Source: Tessaracoccus sp. OS52
Lineage (GTDB): Bacteria; Actinomycetota; Actinomycetes; Propionibacteriales; Propionibacteriaceae
Direction of reading: 5' to 3'
Length of the DNA stretch: 64,000 bases
Assembly (NCBI RefSeq): GCF_020687685.1
Contig: NZ_JAJEWM010000006.1
Location: forward strand, 1-64,000
Shown: one piece after another, positions 44,206-55,082 of the stretch
How the letters are laid out: every line of letters begins with the position of its first letter
How positions within the stretch are numbered: the first letter of the stretch is position 1
Notes under the pieces: model-generated
Databases searched by the model: none
What the model saw: only the letters and a program-made list of their open reading frames with translations
What the model was told of the DNA's origin: nothing
Made by a program: the position numbers and the translations under genes

Positions 44206-45755
44206 TTGGTCTCCTCCACTCCAACCGGGCTGCGGGCCCATTCTGCCCCGTCGGTGGGGGGTTCGGTAATCGGGACGCCGAGTACCGCCTCGCTCAGGCC
44301 GGCCACCTCGTCGTCCAGACCGCTGGCGGCGTCGGTGCGGTCGAGCCCGCCGATGGCTGCCCGGCCGGCGCCGATGCGGACGAACATCCGGCGCGGCCGG
44401 ACGAACAGGCTGACGCACAGGCCGGCGACCGCGACGGCGAGGCTGATCAGGGTCAGGGTGTTCCCGGGCGTGATGCTGACCTGCAACTTCACCCAGCGCG
44501 ACCAGCCGTCGAAGGTGATGGTGCCCAGGTCGTCGGGAAGCTCCATGCCGGTGCCGGGGGTGAGCCGCATGCGCAGCACCTCCCCGCCGTCGCCGGTGAT
44601 GGGTTCCAGGCCCGCGGTGTCCAGCACATAGATGCTCTCCGGGATGCCTGTTTCCACAGCGGGCTCCCCCACCCACGCGTTCATGAACAGCTCCGGGTTC
44701 AGGGCGTCGGGGAAGACCGAGTGCGGACCCTGCTCGTTGAGCACGGCGGTTGGAAAGAAGAACGCCTCGAAGGCCAGCCGCTGGGGCCGGGCGTCGGGGA
44801 CCTTGATCACGCCGATGGAGGCGAAGTTCCCGTCCTGCGGCAGGAACACCACGGGGCCGGAGAAGGCGACGTCGCCCAAGCCGTCATTGACGGTGACGTG
44901 GGCCGCGTAGCCGTGGCCCATCACGTTGACCTGCTCCCCCGTAGGCAGCGTGAGGGGATGGTTCACCTGGATGAGCTGGTCCCAGGACCGGCCCCCCGCG
45001 GTCACGGTCATGTCTGTGTCGAACCGCCGGGCCGCCCCGCGTTGCACGTCCCCGGTCTCGAACTCGGCGGTGAACGAGTCGACCTTGACCGTGAAGGGGT
45101 TGAGGGCGTCGGTGTCCACGAGGGCACCGGCGCTGAACTCGTCGTACTGGGTGATCGCGTTGCTGAAGCTCCTGCCCTCGACGACGACGGCGCTGCCGTG
45201 GAACCCCAGCAGGCTGGACCACGCGAGTCCGACGAGGAGGACGAGCAGCCCGATGTGGAACACGAGGTTCCCGGCCTCGCGGGAGTAGCCGCGCTCGGCG
45301 CTCACACCCTTGGGAGTGACGAGCGTGCGGTAGCGCTTGGCCCTCAGCCACGCGTCGGCGCGCGCGATGGCGGCGGGTGCGTCGTCGACGAGGCCGGTGC
45401 GGCTCTCGGCGAGGCGTTCGGGACGAGCGGGAAGCTTGGGGGGTGGCTTGGCCACGTTTCGTGCGTACAGCGCGACGCGGGGCAGGATGCAGCCGATCAG
45501 CGAGACGAACAGCAACAGGTAGATGGCCGAGAACCACGGCGAGGTGTAGACGTCGAACATCCCGAGCGGCGTGAGGACGGCGCTCAGCTCCGGGTTGTCC
45601 CGCTGGTAGAGCGACACCTCCACCGGGGAGATGTTGTTCTGGGGGAAGATCGACCCGGGAACCGCGGCGAGCGCCACGAGGAACAACAGCACCAGTGCCG
45701 TGCGCATGCTGGTGAGCTGGGTCCAGCACCAGCGCAGGAACTCCCGCGCGTTCAT
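44202..45755 (-). CDS. resB: Cytochrome c biogenesis protein ResB
   Basis: A 517-residue System II protein. Three membrane helices in the first 220 residues, a large extracytoplasmic domain (about 225-430) and a last helix near residue 440 are as expected. TSMRTALVLLFLVALAAVPGSIFPQ at the start and GNLVFHIGLLVLLVGLAWSSL around residue 170 with a conserved His are family hallmarks. It forms the cytochrome c synthase with CcsB. The start ATG 45755 follows the ccdA stop by 26 bp. Confidence 0.93.
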   Translation of the reverse strand: MNAREFLRWCWTQLTSMRTALVLLFLVALAAVPGSIFPQNNISPVEVSLYQRDNPELSAVLTPLGMFDVYTSPWFSAIYLLLFVSLIGCILPRVALYARNVAKPPPKLPARPERLAESRTGLVDDAPAAIARADAWLRAKRYRTLVTPKGVSAERGYSREAGNLVFHIGLLVLLVGLAWSSLLGFHGSAVVVEGRSFSNAITQYDEFSAGALVDTDALNPFTVKVDSFTAEFETGDVQRGAARRFDTDMTVTAGGRSWDQLIQVNHPLTLPTGEQVNVMGHGYAAHVTVNDGLGDVAFSGPVVFLPQDGNFASIGVIKVPDARPQRLAFEAFFFPTAVLNEQGPHSVFPDALNPELFMNAWVGEPAVETGIPESIYVLDTAGLEPITGDGGEVLRMRLTPGTGMELPDDLGTITFDGWSRWVKLQVSITPGNTLTLISLAVAVAGLCVSLFVRPRRMFVRIGAGRAAIGGLDRTDAASGLDDEVAGLSEAVLGVPITEPPTDGAEWARSPVGVEETK

Positions 45756-45781
45756 GGCACGGGCCTCGGTGGCGCCGCGGC

Positions 45782-46534
45782 TCACAGGATGGTCCCGAAC
45801 GACGACGCCCACTGCCGCAGGTAGCCCACGACGATGTCCCACAGCCCGGAGACCATCGCCAGTCCGACGGCCACCAGAAGGATTCCCCCGGCCACGGTCA
45901 GCCTGCGCTGGTTGCGCTTGAGCCATTCGAAGTGCTTGTTGAGCTTGGTGAAGGCCACCGCGAAGGCGAGGAAGGGCAGGCCCAGGCCGATGGCATAGAC
46001 GAAGGCGAGGAAGCCGCCGCGGGCGGCGGAGCCTTCGGTGAGGGCGAGGGTGAGGACCACCGACAGGGTGGGTCCGATGCATGGTGTCCAACCCAGGCCG
46101 AAGGCCATGCCGAGCAGGGGCGAGGCGGCGGCTCCCATCCTGGGGGCCTTGGGCCGCCACTGGGCCGGCATGGGCAGCCAGCCGATGAAGCCGAGTCCCA
46201 TGACGATGATCAGAAGGCCCGCGATCAGGGTGATCAGGCGTTGGTTGGCCAGCAGGACCCCGCCCAGGCCACCGATGAAGGCGCCAGTGAGGACGAACAC
46301 GACGGCGAACCCCAGCACGAATCCTGCGGTTCCCAGGACCAGGAGCCGACGGTTCCCCGTCCCCTCGGAGATCTCCGACGCCCCGAGCCCCGAGGCGTAG
46401 GAAAGGTAACCGGGCAGCAGGGGCAGCACGCACGGGGACACGAAGGAGACCAGACCCGCCAGCAGCGCGACGGGGATGGCCAGCAGCAGCGAGGAGGACA
46501 GGGCGTCGCTCACCCAGGACTCGAGCAGGATCAC
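45782..46534 (-). CDS. ccdA: Cytochrome c biogenesis thiol-disulfide carrier CcdA
   Basis: A 250-residue membrane protein with six helices. The two redox Cys are in SFVSPCVLPLLPGY and GLGWTPCIGPTL, the CcdA pattern. It passes electrons across the membrane to the ResA-like thioredoxin encoded just upstream. The GTG start at 46534 overlaps the ResA stop as GTGA. The frame is open well upstream, but that part is antisense or alternate-frame of the ResA gene. Confidence 0.94.
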   Translation of the reverse strand: MILLESWVSDALSSSLLLAIPVALLAGLVSFVSPCVLPLLPGYLSYASGLGASEISEGTGNRRLLVLGTAGFVLGFAVVFVLTGAFIGGLGGVLLANQRLITLIAGLLIIVMGLGFIGWLPMPAQWRPKAPRMGAAASPLLGMAFGLGWTPCIGPTLSVVLTLALTEGSAARGGFLAFVYAIGLGLPFLAFAVAFTKLNKHFEWLKRNQRRLTVAGGILLVAVGLAMVSGLWDIVVGYLRQWASSFGTIL

Positions 46535-47097
46535 CCGGCGCCCCTGACGTCGGAGATGACGCCGGTCAGCGTCGAGGCGGTGATCTCGCCCAGCATCCGC
46601 GCGGCCACGCGCCCCTGCTCGTCGATGACGAGGGTGCTGGGGATGGCCTTCGGAGGCAGCTGTCCGAACTTGAGCAGCAGCGCGCCGTCCGGGTCGTAGA
46701 TGTTGGGGTAGGGAACCTTGAAAGCGCGCACGAACGCCTTCGCGGGCGCCGGGTCCAGGTCCCTGGTGTTGATGCCGATGAAGGCCACCTCGGGCAACTG
46801 TGCTGCCGCTTCCACCAGGTGGGGCGCCTCGGCGCGGCAGGGCGCGCACCACGATCCCCAGACGTTGAGGACCATGACCTGACCGGCGAAGTCGGCCGTC
46901 GAGAGTTCCTCACCGTCGAGGGTTTCACCACGCAACTCGGGAGCCGGTTCCCGCTCGGCCGCCGGCACGATCACGACGGAACCGTCGCCGGCCTGGAACC
47001 CGATGGTGTCGTCGTCGATGCCAGGCCCATCGGGCGCGGCACAGGCGGCCAGCAGGGGCAGTGAGGTCAGGCCGGCGAGGAAGGACCGGCGCCTCAT
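46531..47097 (-). CDS. resA: TlpA/ResA-like thioredoxin lipoprotein
   Basis: A 188-residue lipoprotein. MRRRSFLAGLTSLPLLAAC gives a signal with Cys19 as lipid site. The thioredoxin-like domain has NVWGSWCAPCRAEAPHLVEAA with a CxxC active site and IPSTLVIDEQGRV with the cis-Pro. It keeps apocytochrome c Cys reduced at the outer face, fed by CcdA. The ATG at 47097 overlaps the stop of the phosphatase gene by four bases. Confidence 0.92.
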   Translation of the reverse strand: MRRRSFLAGLTSLPLLAACAAPDGPGIDDDTIGFQAGDGSVVIVPAAEREPAPELRGETLDGEELSTADFAGQVMVLNVWGSWCAPCRAEAPHLVEAAAQLPEVAFIGINTRDLDPAPAKAFVRAFKVPYPNIYDPDGALLLKFGQLPPKAIPSTLVIDEQGRVAARMLGEITASTLTGVISDVRGAG

Positions 47098-47750
47098 GTG
47101 CCGACCCGGAACTTGCGGCCGCGCTTGGGGGGCAGCAGGTGCGCGACAGGCTCGCGGTAGTCGACCGCGGTGACGCGGCCACCGCGCATGGTGAACGACG
47201 TCACCGACGCGAGGGTGCACCTGCGGGTGCGCGGGTCGTGTGCGAAGCGGCGTCCTTCCGCCTCCTGCCGCGCGATCCAGATCGGGAGTTGGTGGCTGAC
47301 GACCAGGGCCTGGCCACCCTCCCCCGCGGCCTCGGCGGCGTCCGCGATGGCGGCTCGCATCCGAGCGGCGATGTCTCGGTAGGGCTCGCCCCAGCTGGGC
47401 CGCAGCGGATTGAGGACGTGGCGGATCATGCGCGGATCCCGCAGTGCGCGGTTGCTGGGACCGAAGACCTTGCCCTCGAAGACGTTGGCCGCCTCGATCA
47501 GCCGCTCGTCGGTCACGATGTCAAGGTCGGGGAACAGCGCAGCCGTGGGAGCCAGCGTCTCCTGGGCACGCTGCAACGGGGAGCAGCGCAGGTGGGTGAG
47601 CGGGACATCTGCCCAGAACCCGGCGATCTCCGCAGCCATCTGGTGGCCGAGCTCGGAGAGCCCGAAGCCGGCGATGCGCCCGTAGAGCACGCCGTCGGGA
47701 TTGTGCACCTGGCCGTGCCGCATCACGTGCACGATGCGCGCGTCTGCCAC
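47094..47750 (-). CDS. Histidine phosphatase family protein
   Basis: A 218-residue phosphoglycerate-mutase-like protein. The catalytic RHG motif is VMRHGQVHNPDGVLYGR and the second His is in ALVVSHQLPIWI. It keeps the same place before the resA-ccdA-resB-ccsB genes as in other actinobacteria, but its substrate is unknown. The GTG start at 47750 has GGAGG five bases upstream. It follows the hemD-type gene by 27 bp. Confidence 0.9.
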   Translation of the reverse strand: MADARIVHVMRHGQVHNPDGVLYGRIAGFGLSELGHQMAAEIAGFWADVPLTHLRCSPLQRAQETLAPTAALFPDLDIVTDERLIEAANVFEGKVFGPSNRALRDPRMIRHVLNPLRPSWGEPYRDIAARMRAAIADAAEAAGEGGQALVVSHQLPIWIARQEAEGRRFAHDPRTRRCTLASVTSFTMRGGRVTAVDYREPVAHLLPPKRGRKFRVGT

Positions 47751-47777
47751 CTTGACCTCCTTGGTTCCCCTGCCAGC

Positions 47778-49391
47778 CTACGCGTCCGGCGCGGCCGCGA
47801 CCTTGCGCCGACGGCGCCGACGTTCCGAGGGCTTCTTGACGGGAACTCCGCGGGCAATCTGGTCCGCCAGGCGGTTCTCCGCGAAGCGCGCCAGCCCCTC
47901 GGCCAGCGACTCGTAGGTGGGTGACTCCGCCACGACGTCCACCTTCAGCCCGTGCAACTCGCACGCCTGGGCGGTCGCCGGTCCGATGGCCGCAACGGCC
48001 ATGGCCGCGTGCGGCTTCCCGGCGATGCCGATCATGTTGCGCACGGCGGTGGAGGAGGTGAACACGACGGCGTCGAACAGGCCGGTCTTGATGGCCTCCC
48101 TCGTGTCCGCCGGGGGCGGCGCGGCACGCACGGTCCTGTAGGCGGTGACCTCCTCGACGTCCCAGCCAAGCGGGACGAGGCCGTCGATGAGGGGCTGCAC
48201 ACTGACGTCGGCCGTTGGCACCAGGACGCGCTCGATCGGGTCGATCAGGTCATCGAAGGCGGGGAACTCGAGGGCCAGACCCGCCACGGTGTTGTCCCCG
48301 ACGGGCGTCAGGTCCGCCCGCAGCCCGTACTTCCGCAGGGCCTCCGCAGTGCCGCGGCCGACGGCGGCCAGACTGATTCCCGACAGGGCGCGGGAATCCA
48401 GACCGTACTCGGCCAGCCGCTCCATGATGGCGCCGATGGAGTGCGGGGAGGTGAACACGATCCACAGGTACCGGCCGTCGACGATGCCGCGGACGGCCTT
48501 CTCCATGGCCTGCTCGGTGCGCGGGGGTTCGATGGAGATCGTGGCCACGATCTCGCTCGTGGCGCCGAAGCGCGCGAGGTGACCGGTGAGTTCGCCCAGG
48601 TCGTCCTTGGTGCGCGGGATCACGATGCGCCAGTCGAAGAGCGGCTTGGAGGCGAACCAGTCGAGTCGTTGCCGCTCGGCCTCCACGATGCCGGGCCCGA
48701 CGACGAGGTAGCACTCGGAGTCGACGTCGACCTTGCCGTTGGCCAGCTCACGCCACTTGGCGAGTTGGGTGGTCTGCGACGAGGTTCCGAGATTCGTGAG
48801 CACCAGCACCGGGCTGCTCGCCCCGAATCGTTGCGCCCCCTGCTCGGCGACCTCCACCAGGCGCTCGGGGTTGGTCCAGACGACCAACGTGCCGGCCTGC
48901 GGCCAATCCTCGCCCCCGACTCCACGGGACGCGTCGAGGGTGGCGAATGACGCTGTGGGAGCGACCGCCCCGTAGGTGAGCGCCGAGACCCAGCGGCTGA
49001 CGCCGGGGATCAGGTGGGTCCGCACCCGGTGCTCGCCCAGGACCGCGGGGAGAGTCACCTCCCGGAAATGGCTGTCGTAGAAGTCACCGGCGGACAGGCG
49101 GACCACGCGCTTGCCCGCGTCCACCTCACGGATCAGCTGCGTCGGCTCGTCGGAATCCACGCAGACGACCTGGGCGTGGGTCCGGATGCCTGAACTGGCG
49201 AGGCTCTCGGCCACGTCCGGGGAGTCGACGACCACGAGGTCGGCCTGGGCTATCGCGCGTTCACCCGCGTAGGGGACGAGCGTGATGTCAGCCGATCCGG
49301 ACCCGACGAAGGTCAAGGAGCCATGGCGCCGGGGGGCATCGACGTGCTCGCTCTCGTGCGCGTCGGTGTCTTCGATCTCGCTCACAGACAT
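47778..49391 (-). CDS. hemD: CobA/HemD-type fusion with degenerate methyltransferase half
   Basis: A 537-residue protein. The C-terminal half (about 260-510) is a uroporphyrinogen-III synthase: WRIVIPRTKDDLGEL, WIVFTSPHSIGAIMERL, AAVGRGTAEALRKYG and VVFTSSTAVRNMIG. It closes hydroxymethylbilane to uroporphyrinogen III. The N-terminal half resembles SUMT (CobA), but the SAM-site glycine-rich loops are changed: VGSGSADITL instead of VGxGPGDP and LSAGDFYDSHF instead of a GGDPxxFGR-like motif. Methylation is therefore doubtful. The C-terminus is Arg/Lys-rich. AGGAG abuts ATG 49391; GTG 49385 is better spaced. hemA, hemC and hemB are not alongside. Confidence 0.85.
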   Translation of the reverse strand: MSVSEIEDTDAHESEHVDAPRRHGSLTFVGSGSADITLVPYAGERAIAQADLVVVDSPDVAESLASSGIRTHAQVVCVDSDEPTQLIREVDAGKRVVRLSAGDFYDSHFREVTLPAVLGEHRVRTHLIPGVSRWVSALTYGAVAPTASFATLDASRGVGGEDWPQAGTLVVWTNPERLVEVAEQGAQRFGASSPVLVLTNLGTSSQTTQLAKWRELANGKVDVDSECYLVVGPGIVEAERQRLDWFASKPLFDWRIVIPRTKDDLGELTGHLARFGATSEIVATISIEPPRTEQAMEKAVRGIVDGRYLWIVFTSPHSIGAIMERLAEYGLDSRALSGISLAAVGRGTAEALRKYGLRADLTPVGDNTVAGLALEFPAFDDLIDPIERVLVPTADVSVQPLIDGLVPLGWDVEEVTAYRTVRAAPPPADTREAIKTGLFDAVVFTSSTAVRNMIGIAGKPHAAMAVAAIGPATAQACELHGLKVDVVAESPTYESLAEGLARFAENRLADQIARGVPVKKPSERRRRRRKVAAAPDA

Positions 49392-49400
49392 CTCCTGGTC

Positions 49401-49700
49401 TCAACTCGGTCCGGGGGCGGGGGGTCGCCAGTCCGCAGGCATGGGGTGTGGAGCCCCGTCCAGCAGCGCCTGCCTGAGTTTGTCAGGGTCAACGAACCAT
49501 CTGCCGTGCAGCGACTGATCAGCGAAGGTCACTGGCACGTGGTCCGTCCATTGGGCACGCAGGGCGTCGTCGGAGTCGACGTCCACCTTGCGCCATCCGG
49601 CCCCGACCTCCTCGCAGATCGCTGCGACCACCGACTCGGCTTCTTCACACAAGTGACAGCCGGGCCGGGTCAGCAGCAGGACCCGCGAGGGCGCTGGCAA
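49401..49700 (-). CDS. Glutaredoxin-like protein
   Basis: A 99-residue thioredoxin-fold protein of the glutaredoxin-like DUF836 type. The active site is TRPGCHLCEEAE (CxxC) and the later VPVTFADQSLHGRWF contains the cis-Pro. It is probably a cytoplasmic thiol-disulfide enzyme, perhaps mycothiol-linked. The start is TTG 49700, one base after the stop of the small basic gene upstream, so translation is probably coupled. Homologues have the same place before heme genes in mycobacteria. Confidence 0.85.
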   Translation of the reverse strand: MPAPSRVLLLTRPGCHLCEEAESVVAAICEEVGAGWRKVDVDSDDALRAQWTDHVPVTFADQSLHGRWFVDPDKLRQALLDGAPHPMPADWRPPAPGPS

Positions 49701-49701
49701 C

Positions 49702-49803
49702 TTACTTGCCGGCGCGACGACGCTGGATACGCGTCTTCTTCAGCAGCTTGCGGTGCTTCTTCTTGGCCATCCGCTTGCGGCGCTTCTTGATGACAGAGCC
49801 CAT
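49702..49803 (-). CDS. Small basic AURKAIP1/COX24-domain protein
   Basis: A 33-residue very basic protein, [19 protein letters not shown] and onward to QRRRAGK. It matches a short conserved actinobacterial family related to the mitochondrial AURKAIP1/COX24 domain and thought to be ribosome-associated. GAAAGG lies upstream of the ATG. It is shorter than usual ORF cut-offs. The glutaredoxin-like gene starts right after its stop. Confidence 0.9.
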   Translation of the reverse strand: MGSVIKKRRKRMAKKKHRKLLKKTRIQRRRAGK

Positions 49804-49942
49804 GTTTGCCTTTCGGTTCGCGGGTGTTGGCCCGCGGTGAGGTGAAGTCGGCTGCCAGAGAGACTGGCAGACTCCCAATGGTAACCTGCGCCGCCGGGGT
49901 GGACCAATCGAAACGGACCCCGGGGCGACTGTGTCCGGGCGC

Positions 49943-51765
<1,823 letters not shown>

Positions 51766-51814
51766 CTACGACGTGTGGCGCGGCGGGCGAATCGCCGTCC
51801 GGCCGGAGGGAGGA

Positions 51815-52609
51815 CTACAGCCAGGTGAGGTAGGGGGCCAACAGCGCGTAGCCGACGAAGGCCGCGATGTCGAGCAGCGTGTGGCAGATCACCAGAGGCA
51901 TGACCCGCTTGGTCCTGAGATAGATCAGGCCGAACAGCACGCCCATCACGGCGTTGCCGATGAAGCCGCCGAAGCCCTGGTAGAGGTGGTAGCCGCCACG
52001 GAGAAGGGCCGAGACCACCAGGATGGTGAGGATCCCGCCCCGGGCCTGTTGCCACCGCACGAAGAGGTAGCCGATCATCACGACCTCCTCCAGCACACCG
52101 TTCATGATGGCGCGCAGGACCAGCATCGGGACCGTCCACCAGGCGGCAGCGAGGTTGGCCGGGGAGACGCTGGTGTTGATCCCGATCTCCCGCGCGATCA
52201 GGTAGAACGCGAGGCCCGCCACGCCGATGCCGGCGAAGGTGGCGAAACCGACGGCGAGGTCGCGGCCGGGGCGTCGGAGGTCGAAGCCCATGGCGCGGAA
52301 GGGGCCGCCGTCGGGTCGGTTGACCGACCAAAGGAGGTAGAGCACCAGCAGCGCCGGCATCAGGGGGAAGACCGTGCCCGCCACCTGGTAGGCGAGGTCC
52401 AGCCAGGGGCGGTCCGGGGTGGTGGAGGTGTTGATGGTGGTGGTCTGCCGGTTCAGCGGCACCTCACGGGTCAGCTTGTTGATGATCGACAGCACCGAGT
52501 ACACGGCCGACTGTCCCAGCGAGATCCCCAGCACCACCAGGATCTCGATGCGGATCCGTCTGCTCAGGCCCGGCGGGGTTCCCGTCGGTTCGAGGACTGG
52601 CGCGGTCAT
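51815..52609 (-). CDS. CPBP-family intramembrane protein (CAAX protease-like)
   Basis: A 264-residue membrane protein with about seven helices. The CPBP/Abi motifs are partly kept: GVLEEVVMIGYLF carries the Glu pair but not the usual Arg three residues on, then SALLRGGYHLYQG with a His, and VICHTLLDIAAF with the last His. It may be a protease or an inactive relative; homologues also process prenylated or bacteriocin-related peptides. ATG 52609 overlaps the putA stop by four bases. Confidence 0.85.
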   Translation of the reverse strand: MTAPVLEPTGTPPGLSRRIRIEILVVLGISLGQSAVYSVLSIINKLTREVPLNRQTTTINTSTTPDRPWLDLAYQVAGTVFPLMPALLVLYLLWSVNRPDGGPFRAMGFDLRRPGRDLAVGFATFAGIGVAGLAFYLIAREIGINTSVSPANLAAAWWTVPMLVLRAIMNGVLEEVVMIGYLFVRWQQARGGILTILVVSALLRGGYHLYQGFGGFIGNAVMGVLFGLIYLRTKRVMPLVICHTLLDIAAFVGYALLAPYLTWL

Positions 52610-53511
52610 CTCTTGTCCAGCACCGCGCGTGCGTAGCTCCACAGTGTCCGCGGGCGGGCTGCGATCCGGACGGCGAGGTACTCGTACCAGGCGGGGCCGA
52701 ACGGGATGTAGGTGCGGCACTTCAGTCCGATGTCGACGAGGCGGCGCTGCTCCAGCGGACGCACCCCCATCAACATCTGGAACTCGAAGTCCTGCGGCGT
52801 GCGGTTGTTGCGGTGGGCGAGCTCCTGGGCGATGTTGATCACCCTGGGGTCGTGGGTGGCCAGCATGGTGTAGGCCCCCGACTCGAGCAGGATCCGCAGG
52901 CACCGCACCAGGGCCAGGGATTTCTCGTGCTCGGAACGGTAGGCCACCTGGGCGGGCGCAGGGTATGAGCCGACGCAGATGCGGACCCGGGCCGCGTCGC
53001 GGGCAAGGTCCCTGGCGTCGCGCTCGGCGCGCCTGATGTCCACCGGCAGGGTCAGCCCGAGGTTCGGGTGGTGCGCCGCGACGGTGCGGTAGAGGGCCAG
53101 GGTCTCGGCGTACTCGGCGTGCCCCTGCATCTCGAGCGTGACGCTGGTTCCGGCGTCGGCGGCTTCCACGCAGAGGTCGGTGAGGGTCTCGCGCGCCAGT
53201 TGCGTCGACTCCCTGAGCCCCAGGTCCGACGGGCGCACCGAAAGCTCGGCGTCCTGGGCGCCGTCGCCGAGTGCCTCCAGCAGCCGCCCGAGCTCGACGG
53301 CCGTGTCCAGTTCGGCCTCCTCGGAGGCCAGGTGCGCGAAGCTGACCCACAGTCCCTTCCGGCGCAGGTCGGCGGCCGCGGCGACGGCGTCCTCCAGGTG
53401 TTCGCCCGCGAAGTAGGGCAGCGCGAGGTCCCGCACGGCCGACTCCTGGGCCAGCCTGCTGAGGCGGGGTGAGCGGATCAGGCTCTTGACCGCACTCTGC
53501 GTCCTACGCAT
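52606..53511 (-). CDS. putA: Proline dehydrogenase
   Basis: A 301-residue single-domain proline dehydrogenase. The FAD/proline site signatures are FEFQMLMGVRPLEQRRL and RTYIPFGPAWYEYLAVRIAARP near the C-terminus, and VGSYPAPAQVAYRSEHEKS in the middle. It oxidises proline to pyrroline-5-carboxylate. There is no P5C dehydrogenase domain. Its ATG overlaps the end of the upstream sugar isomerase-like gene by eight bases. Confidence 0.93.
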   Translation of the reverse strand: MRRTQSAVKSLIRSPRLSRLAQESAVRDLALPYFAGEHLEDAVAAAADLRRKGLWVSFAHLASEEAELDTAVELGRLLEALGDGAQDAELSVRPSDLGLRESTQLARETLTDLCVEAADAGTSVTLEMQGHAEYAETLALYRTVAAHHPNLGLTLPVDIRRAERDARDLARDAARVRICVGSYPAPAQVAYRSEHEKSLALVRCLRILLESGAYTMLATHDPRVINIAQELAHRNNRTPQDFEFQMLMGVRPLEQRRLVDIGLKCRTYIPFGPAWYEYLAVRIAARPRTLWSYARAVLDKR

Positions 53512-54307
53512 CCGTCCGTGCTCCCTTCGCCAGCACCTTCCGGCAGGTCTCGAGACTCTGGCCCAGCAGCTCTTCGCGCTCGTGGCGGCTGCGGGCGCGG
53601 CGCGTCGATACCTCGAGCACGGTGTGGCCGTCGAAACCTGCGGTTCCGAGTTCGGCGAGCACGTCCCAGGCGTCCTGGTCCCCCTCCCCCGGCATGAGGT
53701 GCTCGTCCTTGAAGGAGCCCCGGCCGTCGGTCAGGTGCACGTGGCGGAGCCGCTCCCCCCACGAGTGCACCAGGTGCATGGACTGCATCCGGGCGGTCGA
53801 GGCGTGGCTCAGGTCGAGAGTGAGGTGGTCGTAGTCCAGCCCCGTCGGGTCCCAGTGCGGGAGGTAGGCCTGGAAACTGCCGCCGGGGGTGCGCCAGGGG
53901 AACATGTTCTCGACGGCGAACGTCACGCCCTCGTGCTTGTCGTTGAGGCGACGGATCCCGTCGACGAAGCCGTTGCCGTACTCACGCTGCCAGCGGAAGG
54001 GCGGGTGCACCACGACGGTGTCCCCGCCGAGGCGCGCGGCGGCCTCGCCGGAGCGCTCCAGCTTCTCCCAAGGGTCGGTGCCCCACACGTTCTGCGTCAC
54101 CAGCAGGACCGGCGCGTGCACGGAGTAGATCCGTACCCCGTGGTAGTCCGAGAGCTTGGCCACCGCCTCGACGTCGGCGGCGAGCGGGTCGATTCCCACC
54201 ATGAGTTCCACGCCGTCGTAACCGAGTGCGGCAGCGAGTTCGAAGGCACTCGCCGTCGACTCCGGATACACGGATGTGGTCGACAGGAGCACTTTCGACG
54301 TGGACAC
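53504..54307 (-). CDS. Sugar phosphate isomerase/epimerase-like TIM-barrel protein
   Basis: A 267-residue protein of the xylose isomerase-like/AP endonuclease 2 fold. LGYDGVELMVG, VHAPVLLV, VVVHPPF, FAVENMFPW, LDLSHAST and HVHLTDGRG are the strand ends that hold metal-binding Glu, His and Asp. Substrate is unknown. The GTG at 54307 has a weak GCAGG. The frame is open far upstream, but that part is antisense to the VOC gene at 54401. It leads an operon with putA and the CPBP gene. Confidence 0.88.
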   Translation of the reverse strand: MSTSKVLLSTTSVYPESTASAFELAAALGYDGVELMVGIDPLAADVEAVAKLSDYHGVRIYSVHAPVLLVTQNVWGTDPWEKLERSGEAAARLGGDTVVVHPPFRWQREYGNGFVDGIRRLNDKHEGVTFAVENMFPWRTPGGSFQAYLPHWDPTGLDYDHLTLDLSHASTARMQSMHLVHSWGERLRHVHLTDGRGSFKDEHLMPGEGDQDAWDVLAELGTAGFDGHTVLEVSTRRARSRHEREELLGQSLETCRKVLAKGARTDA

Positions 54308-54400
54308 CCTGCAACAGTACACGCGCACCGCTCGCGGGTACCCGGGGTCACGACACCCGCGGATTGGGAGATGCGGGCAGGCTGGGGGCAGAATGTGCGC

Positions 54401-55039
54401 ATGCATGTCGACCATTTGATCTTTGCAATCGGGCCCGACGGACTCAAAGCTGATGCCGAGCGGCTCGCCGCTGAGCTGGGTGCCAATTACAAGGACGGTG
54501 GCTTCCATCCCAGGTTCGGAACCCGCAACCACATCATCCCCCTCGCGGATGCCCGCTACATCGAGGTCGTGGAGGTCCTGGACCACCCCGCAGCCGAGAA
54601 GGCGCCCTTCGGACAGGCCGTGCGCGCCCGCTCCGAGATGGGCGGCGGCTGGCTCGGCTGGGTCGTCAGCGTGGATGACCTGTCCCCCTATGAGGCGCGC
54701 CTCGAGCGCTCCTCGGTCCCCGGTTCGCGGCACTTCCCGGACGGCCGCAAGCTCGAGTGGAAGCAGATCGGGATCAAGGGCCTGATGGCCGATCCCCAGC
54801 TGCCCTACTTCCTGGAGTGGGTCTCCGACGAGAGCCTGCGGCCCAGCGCGCTGCCCGCGGAGGTGAAGCTCGAGGAGATCGAGATCTCGGGCTCCGCGGA
54901 TCGGCTGTCGGACTGGCTGAACGTCCCTGTCGGGGACGAACTGGACGGCGTCCGGCTCAACCTGGTGGCACCCAATGGCCATCCCGGGATCAACCGCGTC
55001 ACGTTCAACTCACCCACCAGGGGTCGCGTCAGCATCTGA
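54401..55039 (+). CDS. Glyoxalase-like (VOC) domain protein
   Basis: A 212-residue protein beginning HVDHLIFAIGPDGL, with DGGFHPRFGTRNHIIPLADARYIEVVEVL, the glyoxalase-like domain pattern in which early His and later Glu can bind a metal. The second half, from about residue 125, has PYFLEWVSDESLRPS and a less conserved second module. Substrate unknown. It is divergent from the isomerase-like gene and 43 bp before radA. Confidence 0.85.
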   Translation: MHVDHLIFAIGPDGLKADAERLAAELGANYKDGGFHPRFGTRNHIIPLADARYIEVVEVLDHPAAEKAPFGQAVRARSEMGGGWLGWVVSVDDLSPYEARLERSSVPGSRHFPDGRKLEWKQIGIKGLMADPQLPYFLEWVSDESLRPSALPAEVKLEEIEISGSADRLSDWLNVPVGDELDGVRLNLVAPNGHPGINRVTFNSPTRGRVSI

Positions 55040-55082
55040 GTCAGCCCGGCGTCTTGTCAGGGCGGGCACGTAGAGTCGCAGC

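Noticed and set aside
47952-48950. A 332-codon plus-strand frame opposite hemD
   Set aside because: Antisense of the CobA/HemD gene with no family features.
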